64,000 nt of DNA from Rutidosis leptorrhynchoides (lineage: Eukaryota > Streptophyta > Magnoliopsida > Asterales > Asteraceae). The position numbers and the translations under genes are program-made. The notes beneath the pieces were generated by a model. That model ran no database searches. It had not been told where the DNA came from and saw only the letters and a program-made list of their open reading frames with translations. The stretch spans positions 8,989,501 through 9,053,500 of the forward strand of contig NC_092341.1 of NCBI RefSeq assembly GCF_046630445.1. The letters run 5' to 3'. Shown here in pieces: positions 50,743 through 63,168 of the stretch. Position 1 is the first letter of the stretch; the number at the start of each line of letters is the position of its first letter.

Positions 50743-51857
50743 AAGAACGACACTTGTGGAAATTAGACTATGGGCTATTAATGGGCTTTATATTTGTTTA
50801 ACTAAATGAAAGTTTGTTAATGTTAATATAAAGATTTACAATTGGGCGTCCCTATAAATTACCATATACACTCGATCGAACACGATGGGCGGGGTATTTA
50901 TATGTACGAATAATCGTTCATTTAACCGGACACGGGAATGGATTAATAGCCACTAGAATAATTAAAACAGGGGTGAAATTACATTCAAGGGTAATTGGTG
51001 TAATTGTTAACAAAGTAGTAAAACCTTGGTTTACACGCAGTCGATAACCTGGTGTATTCATTAAACAAAGTATTAAAACCTTGTTACAATTCGAATCCCC
51101 AATTAGTTGGAATATTTAACTTCGGGTATAAGAATAATTTGATGAGGACACTTGCACTTTATATTTATGACTGATGGACTGTTATGGACAAAAACCAGAC
51201 GGACAGATTAAATAATCCAGGACAAAGGACAATTAACCCATGGGTATAAAACTAAAATTAACACGTCAAACATCATGATTACGGAAGTTTAAATAAGCAT
51301 AATTCTTTTATTTCATATTTAATTTCCTTTATTTTATATTTAATTGCACTTCTAATTATCGCACTTTTATTTATTGTTATTTAATCGCACTTTTAATTAT
51401 CGTACTTTTTAATTATCGCAATTTTATTTTATCGCACTTTTATTATTCGCAATTTCATTATCGTTATTTACTTTACGCTTTAATTTAAGTCTTGTATTTA
51501 TTTTATATTTTACATTAGGTTTTAACTGCGACTAAAGTTTTAAAATCGACAAACCGGTCATTAAACGGTAAAAACCCCCCTTTATAATAATAATATTACT
51601 TATATATATGTTTGTATTTTTATAAAAGTAAACTAATATAGCGTTGAGCTTTGTTTAAAGATTTCCCTGTGGAACGAATCGGACTTACTAAAAACTACAC
51701 TACTGTACGATTAGGTACACTGCCTATAAGTGTTGTAGCAAGGTTTAAGTATATCCATTCTATAAATAAATAAATATCTTGTGTAAAATTGTATCGTATT
51801 TAATAGTGTTTCCTTGTAAAAATTAATAGTATTTTATACCCCTCTGCTTTGACATCA
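49871..51857 (+). repeat. Element C terminal 3' LTR
   Basis: Full length (1987 bp), ending GACATCA and followed by the target duplication ATACA. It differs from the 5' LTR by scattered substitutions and a TA-repeat length change. Confidence 0.93.
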
Positions 51858-54569
51858 ATACATGTAGTGTTTTAATATGTATTTATACAATTTTGAAAGA
51901 CTTCAATACACTTATCAAAATACTTCTAATTAACAAAAATGCTTACAATTACATCCTCGTTCAGTTTCATCAACAATTCTACTCTTATGCACCCGTATTC
52001 GTACTCGTACAATACACAGCTTTTAGATGTATGTACTATTGGTATATACACTCCAATGACCAGCTCTTAGGAGCCCATGTGAGTCACCTAACACATGTGG
52101 GAACCATCATTTGGCAACTAGCATGAAATATCTCATAAAATTACAAAAATATGAGTAATCATTCATGACTTATTTACATGAAAACAAAATTACATATCCT
52201 TTATATCTAATCCATACACCAACGACCAAAAACACCTACAAACACTTTCATTCTTCAATTTTCTTCATCTAATTGATCTCTCTCAAGTTCTATCTTCAAG
52301 TTCTAAGTGTTCTTCATAAATTCTACAAGTTCTAGTTACATAAAATCAAGAATACTTTCAAGTTTGCTAGCTCACTTCCAATCTTGTAAGGTGATCATCC
52401 AACCTCAAGAAATCTTTGTTTCTTACAGTAGGTTATCATTCTAATACAAGGTAATAATCATATTCAAACTTTGGTTCAATTTCTATAACTATGACAATCT
52501 TATTTCAAGTGATGATCTTACTTGAACTTGTTTTCGTGTCATGATTCTGCTTCAAGAACTTCGAGCCATCCAAGGATCCGTTGAAGCTAGATCCATTTTT
52601 CTCTTTTCCAGTAGGTTTATCCAAGGAACTTAAGGTAGTAATGATGTTCATAACATCATTCGATTCATACATATAAAGCTATCTTATTCGAAGGTTTAAA
52701 CTTGTAATCACTAGAACATAGTTTAGTTAATTCTAAACTTGTTCGCAAACAAAAGTTAATCCTTCTAAATTGACTTTTAAAATCAACTAAACACATGTTC
52801 TATATCTATATGATATGCTAACTTAATGATTTAAAACCTGGAAACACGAAAAACACCGTAAAATCGGATTTACGCCGTCGTAGTAACACCGCGGGCTGTT
52901 TTGGGTTAGTTAATTAAAAACTATGATAAAATTTGATTTAAAAGTTGTTATTCTGAGAAAATGATTTTTATTATGAACATGAAACTATATCCAAAAATTA
53001 TGGTTAAACTCAAAGTGGAAGTATGTTTTCTAAAATGGTCATCTAGACGTCGTTCTTTCGACTGAAATGACTACCTTTACAAAAATGACTTGTAACTTAT
53101 TTTTCCGACTATAAACCTATACTTTTTCTATTTAGATTCATAAAATAGAGTTCAATATGAAACCATAGCAATTTGATTCACTCAAAACGGATTTAAAATG
53201 AAGAAGTTATGGGTAAAACAAGATTGGATAATTTTTCTCATTTTAGCTACGTGAAAATTGGTAACAAATCTATTCCAACCATAACTTAATCAACTTGTAT
53301 TGTATATTATGTAATCATGAGATACCATAGACACGTATATAAGGTTTCAACCTATCATGTCGACAAATCTATATATATTTCGGAACAACCATAGACACTC
53401 TATATGTGAATGTTGGAGTTAGCTATACAGGGTTGAGGTTGATTCCAAAATATATATAGTTTGAGTTGTGATCAATACTGAGATACGTATACAATGGGTC
53501 GTGGATTGATTCAAGATAATATTTATCGATTTATTTCTGTACATCTAACTGTGGACAACTAGTTGTAGGTTACTAACGAGGACAGCTAACTTAATAAACT
53601 TAAAACATCAAAATATATTAAAAGTGTTGTAAATATATTTTGAACATACTTTGATATATATGTATATATTGTTATAGGTTCGTGAATCAACCAGTGGCCA
53701 AGTCTTACTTCCCGACGAAGTAAAAATCTGTGAAAGTGAGTTATAGTCCCACTTTTAAAATCTAATATTTTTGGGATGAGAATACATGCAGGTTTTATAA
53801 ATGATTTACAAAATAGACACAAGTACGTGAAACTACATTCTATGGTTGAATTATCGAAATCGAATATGCCCCTTTTTATTAAGTCTGGTAATCTAAGAAT
53901 TAGGGAACAGACACCCTAATTGACGCGAATCCTAAAGATAGATCTATTGGGCCTAACAAACCCCATCCAAAGTACCGGATGCTTTAGTACTTCGAAATTT
54001 ATATCATATCCGAAGGGTGTCCCGGAATGATAGGGATATTCTTATATATGCATCTTGTTAATGTCGGTTACCAGGTGTTCACCATATGAATGATTTTTAT
54101 CTCTGTGTATGGGATGTGTATTGAAATATGAAATCTTGTGGTCTATTGTTACGATTTGATATATATAGGGTAAACCTATAACTCACCAACATTTTTGTTG
54201 ACGTTTAAAGCATGTTTATTCTCAGGTGAATACTAAGAGCTTCCGCTGTTGCATACTAAAATAAGGACAAGATTTGGAGTCCATGTTTGTATGATATTGT
54301 GTAAAAACTGCATTCAAGAAACTGATTTCGATGTAACATATTTGTATTGTAAACCATTATGTAATGGTCGTGTGTAAACAGGATATTTTAGATTATCATT
54401 ATTTGATAATCTACGTAAAGCTTTTTAAACCTTTATTTATGAAATAAAGGTTATGGTTTGTTTTAAAAATGAATGCAGTCTTTGAAAAACGTCTCATATA
54501 GAGGTCAAAACCTCGCAACGAAATCAATTAATATGGAACGTTTTTAATCAATAAGAGCGGGACATTTCA
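51858..54569 (+). repeat. Element B 3' LTR, right part
   Basis: It resumes the LTR of B at the target duplication ATACA (51858-51862) and runs to GGGACATTTCA, followed by GTCTT. It matches 22837-25545 of the 5' LTR closely. Confidence 0.92.
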
Positions 54570-54884
<315 letters not shown>

Positions 54885-55104
54885 ATTTAATCAAGAGGAA
54901 AACACCTTTTTGGAGGGAAGTGAGGGGAAAAAACTTTTTTCGTTTTTTGAAAAAACTTTGTACACGAACATTATAGATTAGATGAAAATATGAGCATTTA
55001 AAAAAAACACTTTCTGATGAATGTCATTATTTTGGCGGGAAAACGCTCGAAGAAAAAAATAAAAACATTCAATGCATTGAATGTTTAGCTGCTGATTTTT
55101 TTTA

Positions 55105-55226
55105 AGGGGTTAGAAATTAGGGTTTAGAAATTAGGGGTTATAAATTAGGGTTTAGCTATTTGGGTTTAGAGATTAAGGTTTTGGGTTTAGAAATTAAGGT
55201 TTTGGGTTTAGAAATTAGGGTTTAGC
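55105..55226 (+). repeat. Telomere-like degenerate repeats
   Basis: Repeated GGGTTTAGAAATTAGGG and GGTTTTGGGTTTAGAAATTA units contain plant telomere-like TTTAGGG words but are spaced and irregular. The rest of 54885-55104 shows nothing recognisable. Confidence 0.7.
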
Positions 55227-55229
55227 TTA

Positions 55230-56306
55230 TTTGGCTAATGCGACCATCTCTTCTGCCTCTTCAAGAGGGCAAATCAGGTTTTCAATATATTCCGGCATTG
55301 GCTCCGTCAGTACAGTTACCTTTCTAATTTCTTGCAAAAACTTCACTCGCTCAAGTTGTTGAAGTGCAGTAACATAAGTTTCAAAACGTTGGGAAACATC
55401 GTCTGAATCCATGATTTTTTGCCCAAGTTCAGGCAAATGTTCGTGAAGCTTTGCAAAGTTAGATTCCGCAGTTGTTTTCGCGGATAAGGCTGTAGTTAGA
55501 TCTGCTTGAGATTGAAGGAGTTTGTTTTTCATGGTATCATGTGATGCTTGAAGATTGTCCTTTTCAATTGCTTTTTCAGACAGTTGTTTCTTCAAATCCT
55601 CTACGGATTCTTTTGTTGCTTGTAACTCTACAGTGGCGGAGGATAACTGTGATTGAGTGATTGCGTGTTTGGTTTGTTCTTTTTTCAAAAAATCAAGAAA
55701 TTTTTCTTACGGGACATTGCATCAAATGCAAATGCAAATGTCATAAAGAAGTTTTGAGCAAAATAGTTGAATGCGTCGCTGTGAGAGAGTTTGCTAAACT
55801 CATCGCGCAGATCATGGGGGAGGGCTAGCTTCATGTGCTGTCGTTGATCCAGAGCAGCTTCTGGGGATACGCATAAGTAGCCTTTAAGGCCATCCACTTA
55901 AATGGATTTTAGTGCGCTGGGTGGAGTACGCCAAATATCTTCATACTTGGAAAGGTCGAATGTAGGTGGAGAGCTTGATTGCGTTGTTGGTGGCGGGGTA
56001 ATGATTGTTTCTGCTAAAAATCGTATTAGAAAGACGCATTAGAATCAAATACACTATAGGTGTCGCTTAGAGCAAAACTAATAAAACGCAAAGTGTGAAA
56101 ATTACCAGTCTCGGATTCAGCAGGATTAACCGAGCTGGAACGCGTAATCCTCTTTGAAGATCCAAAGAGAGGAGATGTAGTGGGGCGTTTGCTTGGAGTT
56201 CCAGTTGTTGTGCTGGTGGTAGGAGATTTGTGTGCGGATTTAGATGTTCTTGATTCAGGGCTCTTGAGTCTCTCTGCAAGGAATTGTTTGGTGTTGTCTT
56301 TCTTCT
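55230..56306 (-). pseudogene. Decayed coiled-coil protein gene, truncated by element D
   Basis: Read on minus from 56306: a Ser/Thr/Pro-rich exon to 56106, a short intron (donor GGTAAT, acceptor TTTTTAGCAG), then an exon from 56010 to the stop near 55227. It encodes FDLSKYEDIWRTPPSALKS, a globular part (HDLRDEFSKLSHSDAFNYFAQNFF) and a long heptad-like coiled coil (SSATVELQATKESVEDLKKQ onward). There is an in-frame stop at 55898-55900 and a frameshift near 55690-55700. The upstream part is cut at 56306 by the LTR of D. I do not recognise the family; it may be a plant transposon-associated protein rather than a host gene. Confidence 0.55.
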
Positions 56307-59287
56307 TGTAACGACCCGGAAATTTCCGACCAAATTTAAACCCTAAACTCTATATGTTTCCGACACGATAAGCAAAAACCCTAATGTTGAGTCTAGAAAG
56401 TCTGAAATCTTCATTTGGATAATTAGTTACCCTTTGACCAAGCCTGACGATTCACGAACATTTATTTGTATATGTGTTATATTTATTAATAGTAAACGAA
56501 AACAAAGTATTAGATACGTAATAGGTTTTGAAACAAGATTAAACGTTTTAACGTTTTTTTTTTAAAAGTCGTAACTTTTCTAGAAACCTTTTGTTAAACG
56601 ATAAATGTAACGGTCCGTGATTTTATAAAAACAAATATTTAATAAAACGTATTCAAAATATATATATATGTATTTTACAAAACAATATTAAACGTTTTCA
56701 ATTTAAAAATATATTTTGACAAATAATTAAACTTTTATTTATACGAGTAAATGACCACAACATTTAAAAGATTAAGTTACATTTTTGGTGGGATTGTTTT
56801 TATAATTTAAAACCCATTATTTTGATAAAGGTACAAGTCCCAAAACGTAAACTGATAGTTTTCTTAGCGTACGAAACTTTATTTGGAAAACTGGAACCGG
56901 GACTTTTGTTGAGTGACGACGTAAAAGTAATTTTTGTAAAAATAATATTTTTACCCCTAACGTAAATTAAATATAATATTTAATTAATTATTTAAATTAA
57001 ATAAATATATATATTAACCATGTCGGCAGAGTGGGACAAAGCAATGTGAGCTGGCAAGGGTGCTCATGCGACTCGCATGGCCAAACCCTTCAAACTCATG
57101 CGAGTCGCATGGTGGAACAGTACTGGCCACATCTTTTTAAATACCACGAGTTCGATTTAGTTTATTTAATTGTTTTTCATATCCTCCGAAGACTACACAT
57201 ATTATACATTTATATTTTCCTAAATCTTCGAACACCTTCTCTGACATACACATATGTACTTATTTATTTACATATGATTATAAAACTCATTGTTATTATT
57301 ATTATTATTAAGATCAAAATCACTAATTTTATATTTTCAAAAGTATTATCATTATTTGTATTAAACCTAAAATTCTATGACGGGGTTCTGTCCAAGTGTT
57401 CCAAAACTAATTTTATGAATGGGATAAGATTAAGGAGATTGTGGGTCAAATTTATGAAAGTTATGGGTATGGATCGGGGGTTTTGCTCGTGAGACAAACT
57501 AGTGTTTATCATCTCCATTGTGTTTATATATCTTCCTGCAATATTGAATCTCAATATTGATACGTAAGCACTCTAAACTTAACTTTTATTTATTTTTAGT
57601 GTATCCCTGACTAGTGCTCGAGAAATTAGGATCATGCATACTATTTTATCTATTTTTGACAAAATATGCTTTAGGACAGAATCTGAATTAGTTACCTCTG
57701 CGGTTAAGATTAGGTATATGAATAATATGTTTTTGGAAAGGTGGCGAAAAACTATAAACTTTTCATTTAGATGTCAAATGGATCCGACGGACGGATTTGG
57801 TGATATAGTCAATTGAACTTTTGTACAGATTGTTAAAAATGAATATTTTTATTTTACGTTGTCGTTAAAATTATCGTTATTATTATAATTACTATCATCA
57901 AAGTTATTATAAATTTTATTATTATTGGTAACTAATATTTTTACCAACAGATGCAAAATTATTATTTTAATTGTATTATTATTAAAATTACTAATTATTA
58001 TCTTTATTAAAAATATTATTTTTGTTATTATTATTAATATTAAATTATTATTATGTAAATTATCAATTTATTAATAAAATTATCATTTTAAATAAATATA
58101 TTATCCTTAAGGGAAATATTATAAAATATTAATTCATTGTTTTAATATATTTCTGTATATAAAATATTATTTATTAACAAGTGAATTATATTGTTATTTA
58201 CTATAAATGAATTTTGTTAAATAAAATATAAAATGACAATATTTACTTATGTATAAATTTTTGTAAGTCATTTTGAGTCAAATGAATTTTTATTAACTTT
58301 TGCAAATAAGTCTCGAGCATTAGGAGTGGGATACACAATGATTCGATCTTAATTGTTAAATAGGTATTAATCTATATGTAAATATACATAATTAATTAGG
58401 TTCGTGAATCGAAGGCCAACCTTATAAGTTATCAATGGTGTTATATGTATTTTTACTACAAAATACATTAGGTGAGTATATAGTCCCTTTTTGAACTTTA
58501 CATATTTTTGGGATGAGAATACATGCACTGTTTTTATAAATGATTTACGTTATGGACACAAGTAACTGAAAAATATATTCTACGTTGAGTTGTACCACTG
58601 GCATACTTCCCTGTAGCTTGGTAACTAATATTTACAGCGGTATTGTAAACGCGAATCCTGTTGATAGATCTATCGGGCCTGACAACCCCAACCGGACTGG
58701 ACGACCAGTATTCAACGGTTGCACAGTACTTCGTTTCGTGACTACACTTGGTACAGTGTAGTAAGATTTCATATTAAAGGGAATATGCGACGTGATTAAT
58801 TGTTAAGTATGGTTACCAAGTGCTCAACCACTTAGAATATTTTTATTAAACTGTTTATATATGAAATCTTGTGGTCCATTGTTGTAACGCTGCTAGCATC
58901 AAACCTATATATCTCACCAACTTTATGTTGACGTTTTAAAGCATGTTATTCTCAGGTATGAATTAAGACTTCCGCTGTGCATTAGCTCATATAAAGGATA
59001 CTAGTTGGGACCATTTAAGCCATGATACAAGAATGTTGCATTCGAGTCATTGAAGATCATTAAAGATATTTATTAAGTAAATGACAGAATAGGTCATTCG
59101 GATATTGAGAAATGTTAGACGAGTGTGGTAATGTTTGATGTAAAGATAGATTGCCCTTTTAAGAATAAATGCAACGTTTGTAAAATATATCTTATAGAGG
59201 TCAAGTACCTCGCGATGTTATCAACTGTTGTAATTCGTTTGTAATCAATATGGACATCGTCCGGATGATTAGTTTCGGATCCTTTCA
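56307..59287 (+). repeat. Element D 5' LTR
   Basis: 2981 bp, starting TGTAACGACCC. The first 830 bases match 63169-64000 almost exactly (differences seen in a TA run and single bases). Downstream parts (GGGATGAGAATACATGCA; GATAGATCTAT(C/T)GGGCCT; TTATTCTCAGGT) are shared with the LTR of B. Confidence 0.92.
57022..57143 (+). promoter_or_regulatory. LTR core promoter with paired CATGCGA(C/G)TCGCATG palindromes (element D)
   Basis: GTCGGCAGAG at 57022-57031, TGAGCTGGCAAG near 57047, palindromes at 57065-57079 and 57097-57111 (centres 32 bp apart), then TTTTTAAATA near 57134 as the TATA-like element. The two palindromes are exact reverse complements. The 3' LTR repeats this at 63931-63945 and 63963-63977. 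Confidence 0.65.
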
Positions 59288-59289
59288 GT

Positions 59290-59301
59290 TGGTATCAGAG
59301 C
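59290..59301 (+). promoter_or_regulatory. Element D primer-binding site
   Basis: TGGTATCAGAGC is an exact match to the initiator-Met tRNA 3' complement used by many plant LTR elements. Confidence 0.9.
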
Positions 59302-60268
59302 GTTGGTCTTAGCGAACCAGGTTACCCATTAGTGTGTCTAACTGGTAGTTGTTAGGATACATTAGTAAGTCTGGACTTTGACCGTATCTACCTGCTAAAA
59401 AGTTTTGCTTATCATTTCTAGTCGGAAACCATCTGCTTATCATCCTTAGGGAATTGCCTGCCTATCATTCTTTAGTCTAGACACGTCTTACTGCATTTAG
59501 TGCATCGATAGTGTATAGACAAAAAAATTCATATCTTAGCGTATCCTAGATTTGCCTGACATATGCCATAAATTCCTTTGAAGTCTATGAAATCTTTGGT
59601 AATATATATAGATATTCTATATAGTTAGAATATCATACGACATCCGAAAATCATTTCACATCGAGGAACCTTTCCATCCACTAAATTATCCTTTTGGCGA
59701 TAAACCTGAAACACTTACCGACGAACCTGTTCGAGAAATCATTTCTTTTTCCCTTTTTACGGATATCTCATCATAATTACATACCATTTCATATTCTGAA
59801 TATTATACATCCGCTCGCTTCAATCGCCAATCATTCCGGTGTACAGGCATAAGTTAACAAACTTCGTGTTCGTGTGACGGCTATGGAAAATATGGTGCAA
59901 CGGCTACAAACACCAGCAGCAGCCACAACCGCGTCGTAAACCTCAACGTCATAAACTATACCTTGAGTATAAACACCGTTCTACGTATCGTTCTATCTAC
60001 TAAATTTTCGTTTGACATATCGTTCTATATCGATTACCTTTGCTTTACGTTTTACCTCATATATCTCCATTCGACATGGCAATCATGTAATCTCTAATGT
60101 TTTAGAGATCATGTAATCCGATATTAAAGATAAATCAAATGAGTTTAATATCTTATTGACTCATTAAATCCATGATTACATCCGATGAAAATATATATGC
60201 AAGTATATTTTCATAAAGAATGTAATTAAAAATTCTCTCGTACAAACTGTTAATGATGAAAATATTTT
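59302..60268 (+). other. Element D leader with decayed leader-ORF remains
   Basis: A short coding-like stretch at about 59640-59765 (EEPFHPLNYPFGDKPET) and another at about 59870-59940 (RVTAMENMVQRLQTPAAATT) lie where B has its acidic and F-box ORFs. Stops separate them. No F-box motif is seen here. Confidence 0.4.
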
Positions 60269-60288
60269 AACGGGTGGGTAGTACCCGA
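60269..60288 (+). other. Internal polypurine-tract-like hairpin in element D
   Basis: AACGGGTGGGTA at 60269-60280 equals the bases before the 3' LTR of D (63157-63168). CGGGT and ACCCG can pair. It corresponds to the hairpin at 27379 in B. Confidence 0.65.
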
Positions 60289-61621
60289 GGAATATTTAGA
60301 ATTCACATTAATAAGTTACACTGTACATTCTTCGAATCTGATTCAACGATCATTTACTATCCTACTTACAACTACCGATATACGTATCCGTTCACCACAG
60401 AATAACCATTTCTATTCAAAATTCATATTTGGATTTTGAACCATCAGAATCCAACAAGTGGCAAAACGAAGAAAACATTGGACAAAAATAAAAAAGTGTT
60501 AGAAACAAACGATTTAATTAATTGAAATTGTGATAGGGTTTCACGCTAACTGTTCCGGCTAACTGTTCCCAGCTAACTAATTAACATTTAATTTATCGCA
60601 ATTTACATTCTCGCACTTTTATTTATCGTCATTTAATTTCTGTTATTTACTTTTATGCATTTTAAGTCGGGACACATGTACGCAATACGTCGGATTAATT
60701 CTGAGACAACATGGTGCATGGGTCATGATATTTATTTATTTAATTTACGCATTTAAATAACGGGACACGTATACAAGGTTTCGACTTATCATATTGACCC
60801 ATCTATATATATATTTCGAAACAACCATAGACACTCTATATGTGAAGGAGGGAGTTGGCTATACAGGGTCGGAGTTGATTCCAAAATATATATATACTTT
60901 GAGTTGTGATCAACACCGAGACCGGTACACGGGTCACGATACGTATTATTTAATTCGAATATTATATATATCTAACTTATATATGAATCTGTTGAACCAT
61001 TGGACATTCGAACTATTGAACTGTTAACTTTGGACAATTAAAATGAAATAAAATATTGATTATAACATATGAAACTAAATAATTCTTCAAGCTTGCCACT
61101 TGATTCTATTTTAAACCTCATTCTTATCTTGACAATTGCAATTCGTATTCACAATTTTTCATGATTCTTGAAAACACCTCGATCGAGAAGTTGAACCCAC
61201 CGCACTTCATCTACGGAAGAAAGATTTACGCACCTGAAAAACTCTCGAATCCGAATTCATAGTTTAACACATACCGTGTTGAATCCTTTGCCATTTATTA
61301 GCAAAAACAACCCTACAATTCCTTTCCAAGAAGCTAATTTTGTCACAGCTTCACTTCGATTTCTCAGTGAAAATACTCCTACGATAACCTCGATATTTAT
61401 ACTTTGTCCTTTAGCCGTCGTTATCGAAAAACCTTTTATATTCCACAAAATCATCATCAGATGTTCCAGCAGTTTGTTATCTATTCGGAAGAATCCGAAT
61501 CGGTATTTTGAAAATCTCGCAAAAAAAATTTCCGTCGTGCCTAAAACATCTATCCCTAAGAATTTCATACATCGAATGTGAAGTTTCTGAAAAACGTCTT
61601 GAACTATGAAGTAGTCCTTGA
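60289..61621 (+). other. Mosaic interior of element D
   Basis: 60590-60670 resembles part of the LTR of C (about 34190-34310: TTATCGCAATTT, TCGCACTTTTATT, GTTATTTACTTT). 60676-60730 resembles the block-4 repeats of the copia leader. 60765-60960 resembles the LTR of B near 24300-24480 (CACTCTATATGTGAA, GAGTTGTGATCAA). Open frames on both strands at 61257-61581 have no recognised motif. Confidence 0.55.
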
Positions 61622-61894
61622 AATGCTAATAAAGTAGCAAAAACTGTAAACGACTATAACAGTCAAAAGTTTGATAATGAAGTACAGTGTGTTGGTAAAG
61701 CTCAGAAAAAGAAAAGGGTTGGAACTGAAAAACGGATTGAGCAAAGTATGAAGGAGGATGTAGATAAATCTCAAGAACTGAATCTACTTTCAAAGAATTC
61801 CAATGATTCCGTACCTGCTGAAACTTTTAGTAAGAACCCCACTCCTTATTCTAAACCTTTCAAGATGATATTCTTCATCATCATCTTATCTTAG
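61622..61894 (+). other. Unassigned hydrophilic open frame in element D
   Basis: About 90 codons are open with coding-like composition (KAQKKKRVGTEKRIEQSMKE, SKNSNDSVPAETFSKNP) but without an early ATG. It could be a gag remnant or a captured exon. I do not recognise it. Confidence 0.25.
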
Positions 61895-63131
61895 ATATTA
61901 TAAGATATCTTCAAATCTTCCGTTATACATAACCTCCATATCTCTGGAGGTATTTTCACAACTATTCCTATCTGCGATCATGTACCTCTCTGTAATATCT
62001 GTATCATAAAATAAAAGAAACTGTGTTAGGTTCTAAATTCTGAAACCTTCGAGTTTAAAATAGGAATGTTTTGAAGCAGTGTTGGAAATTGATGCATGAA
62101 TTAGTATAATATAATGAAACTTGATCAACTTCATTATATTACAGTGAGTCATGTTAAGTTTCTAATGGAACGTGATGATTCACAGTACCATCATCATGTG
62201 CCATGTTACACGGCTCTTACACTCTATTCAATCTTCAAACATATTAGAACTTATCACCCTGATAGTTCTAATTTTCCGAAATATCCTGGTAATTTGACCA
62301 ATCAAAATCGTGCCATTTCCATTTCTTTCTGATAACATTAGTTATGTTCATTCCAAATTTTATACATACGAACTCTGAACCATTACTCGCTTGGTTCAAG
62401 GACGGGAAGAAGAAACGAAGGGACAAAACCTCAGAATAGAAATAGGAACTTAAACCACAGCAAATAAGAGAGAGCATTAACTGTGGATGACAATGATTTT
62501 AAGGGACAGGAGTAGGAACATCGAAATATAAGGGAAGATATAAAACCTAACAACAACCCTGAAGCTACAAACCGTGCATATCAATACGTATTGCAACATA
62601 AAGGCATGGGAGAATTAAAAACATTATAATTCCAAGGAAAGGATAAAAGAGAATAGATTCTTCTGGTGATAGATGAAAAAGAAGAATGAAAGATATGTAA
62701 GTTAGAAATATAACAAGGATTAGAATGGGATGGAGCATTTTAGCAAATGTCTTAAAGTAGGAACTAAAGAGAAAGAATAGAAGGTGTGGGAAGTAAGAAA
62801 GGGAAGGAGGTAAATTTATAGTGAAATATTCAACAAAGAAATCAAAACAGATTGCCGCGTTAAATCAAAGAAGATCCTGATCGCCGCAAAACTAAATCTT
62901 ATTGTATAAGATTTTCTTTAAAACCCTTAAATTCCGGAAATCAATCATAATCACGTCATCGGTTACAACAATTCTATATTTACTCATTTCACTCTCTTTT
63001 GTGATAGCTTCGCTAGTACGCTTCACATAATCGAAATGTTTTATTTATATCTCTCAATAATGATAAAACTCCGTTGTCACCTCATATTTGTCATGAAAGC
63101 ATTCCTATTGTTATCCATGACGACCTCTAAC
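61895..63131 (+). other. Element D interior, right part
   Basis: No pol motif in any frame. A 72-residue frame at 62114-62332 (KFLMERDDSQYHHHVPCY) is not recognised. 62380-62850 is purine-rich. Confidence 0.4.
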
Positions 63132-63168
63132 AAATTTCGGGGACGAAATTTCTTTAACGGGTGGGTAC
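63132..63168 (+). promoter_or_regulatory. Element D hairpin and polypurine tract
   Basis: AAATTTCGGGGACGAAATTT (63132-63151) is followed by AACGGGTGGGTAC, which abuts the 3' LTR at 63169. The layout is the same as in B at 32107-32142. Confidence 0.75.

Larger units (their letters stand above)
32691..51857 (+). mobile_element. Athila-type Ty3/gypsy element 'C', nested in B
   Basis: 5' LTR 32691-34675; primer site TGGCGCCG...GGGGA; long leader; gag-pol 36089-41692; zinc-knuckle ORF; spliced third ORF; 3' noncoding region; truncated LTR 47561-48430; duplicated 3' region; terminal LTR 49871-51857. Target duplication ATACA at 32686-32690 and 51858-51862. The Athila placement rests on the integrase ([11 protein letters not shown]), the DLGAS protease, the FMDDF RT, the primer type and the extra ORFs after pol. 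Confidence 0.92.
22295..54569 (+). mobile_element. Ty3/gypsy chromovirus 'B' (Tekay/Del-like), with C nested in its 3' LTR
   Basis: 5' LTR 22295-25545, Met-tRNA primer site, acidic ORF, F-box ORF, gag-pol 27530-32107, polypurine tract, and 3' LTR split as 32143-32690 and 51863-54569 by element C. LTRs begin TGTAGTGACCCG and end GGGACATTTCA. RT precedes integrase (gypsy order). The C-terminus has a chromodomain-like end, typical of Tekay/Del. Six in-frame stops in gag-pol make this copy defective. Confidence 0.92.

Noticed and set aside
57031-57492. 153-codon ORF covering the palindromes of D
   Set aside because: It runs across the promoter region and AT-rich LTR sequence and has no domain.
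61257-61581. Overlapping ~100-codon ORFs on both strands in D
   Set aside because: Complementary open frames without motifs; only one could be real and neither is supported.
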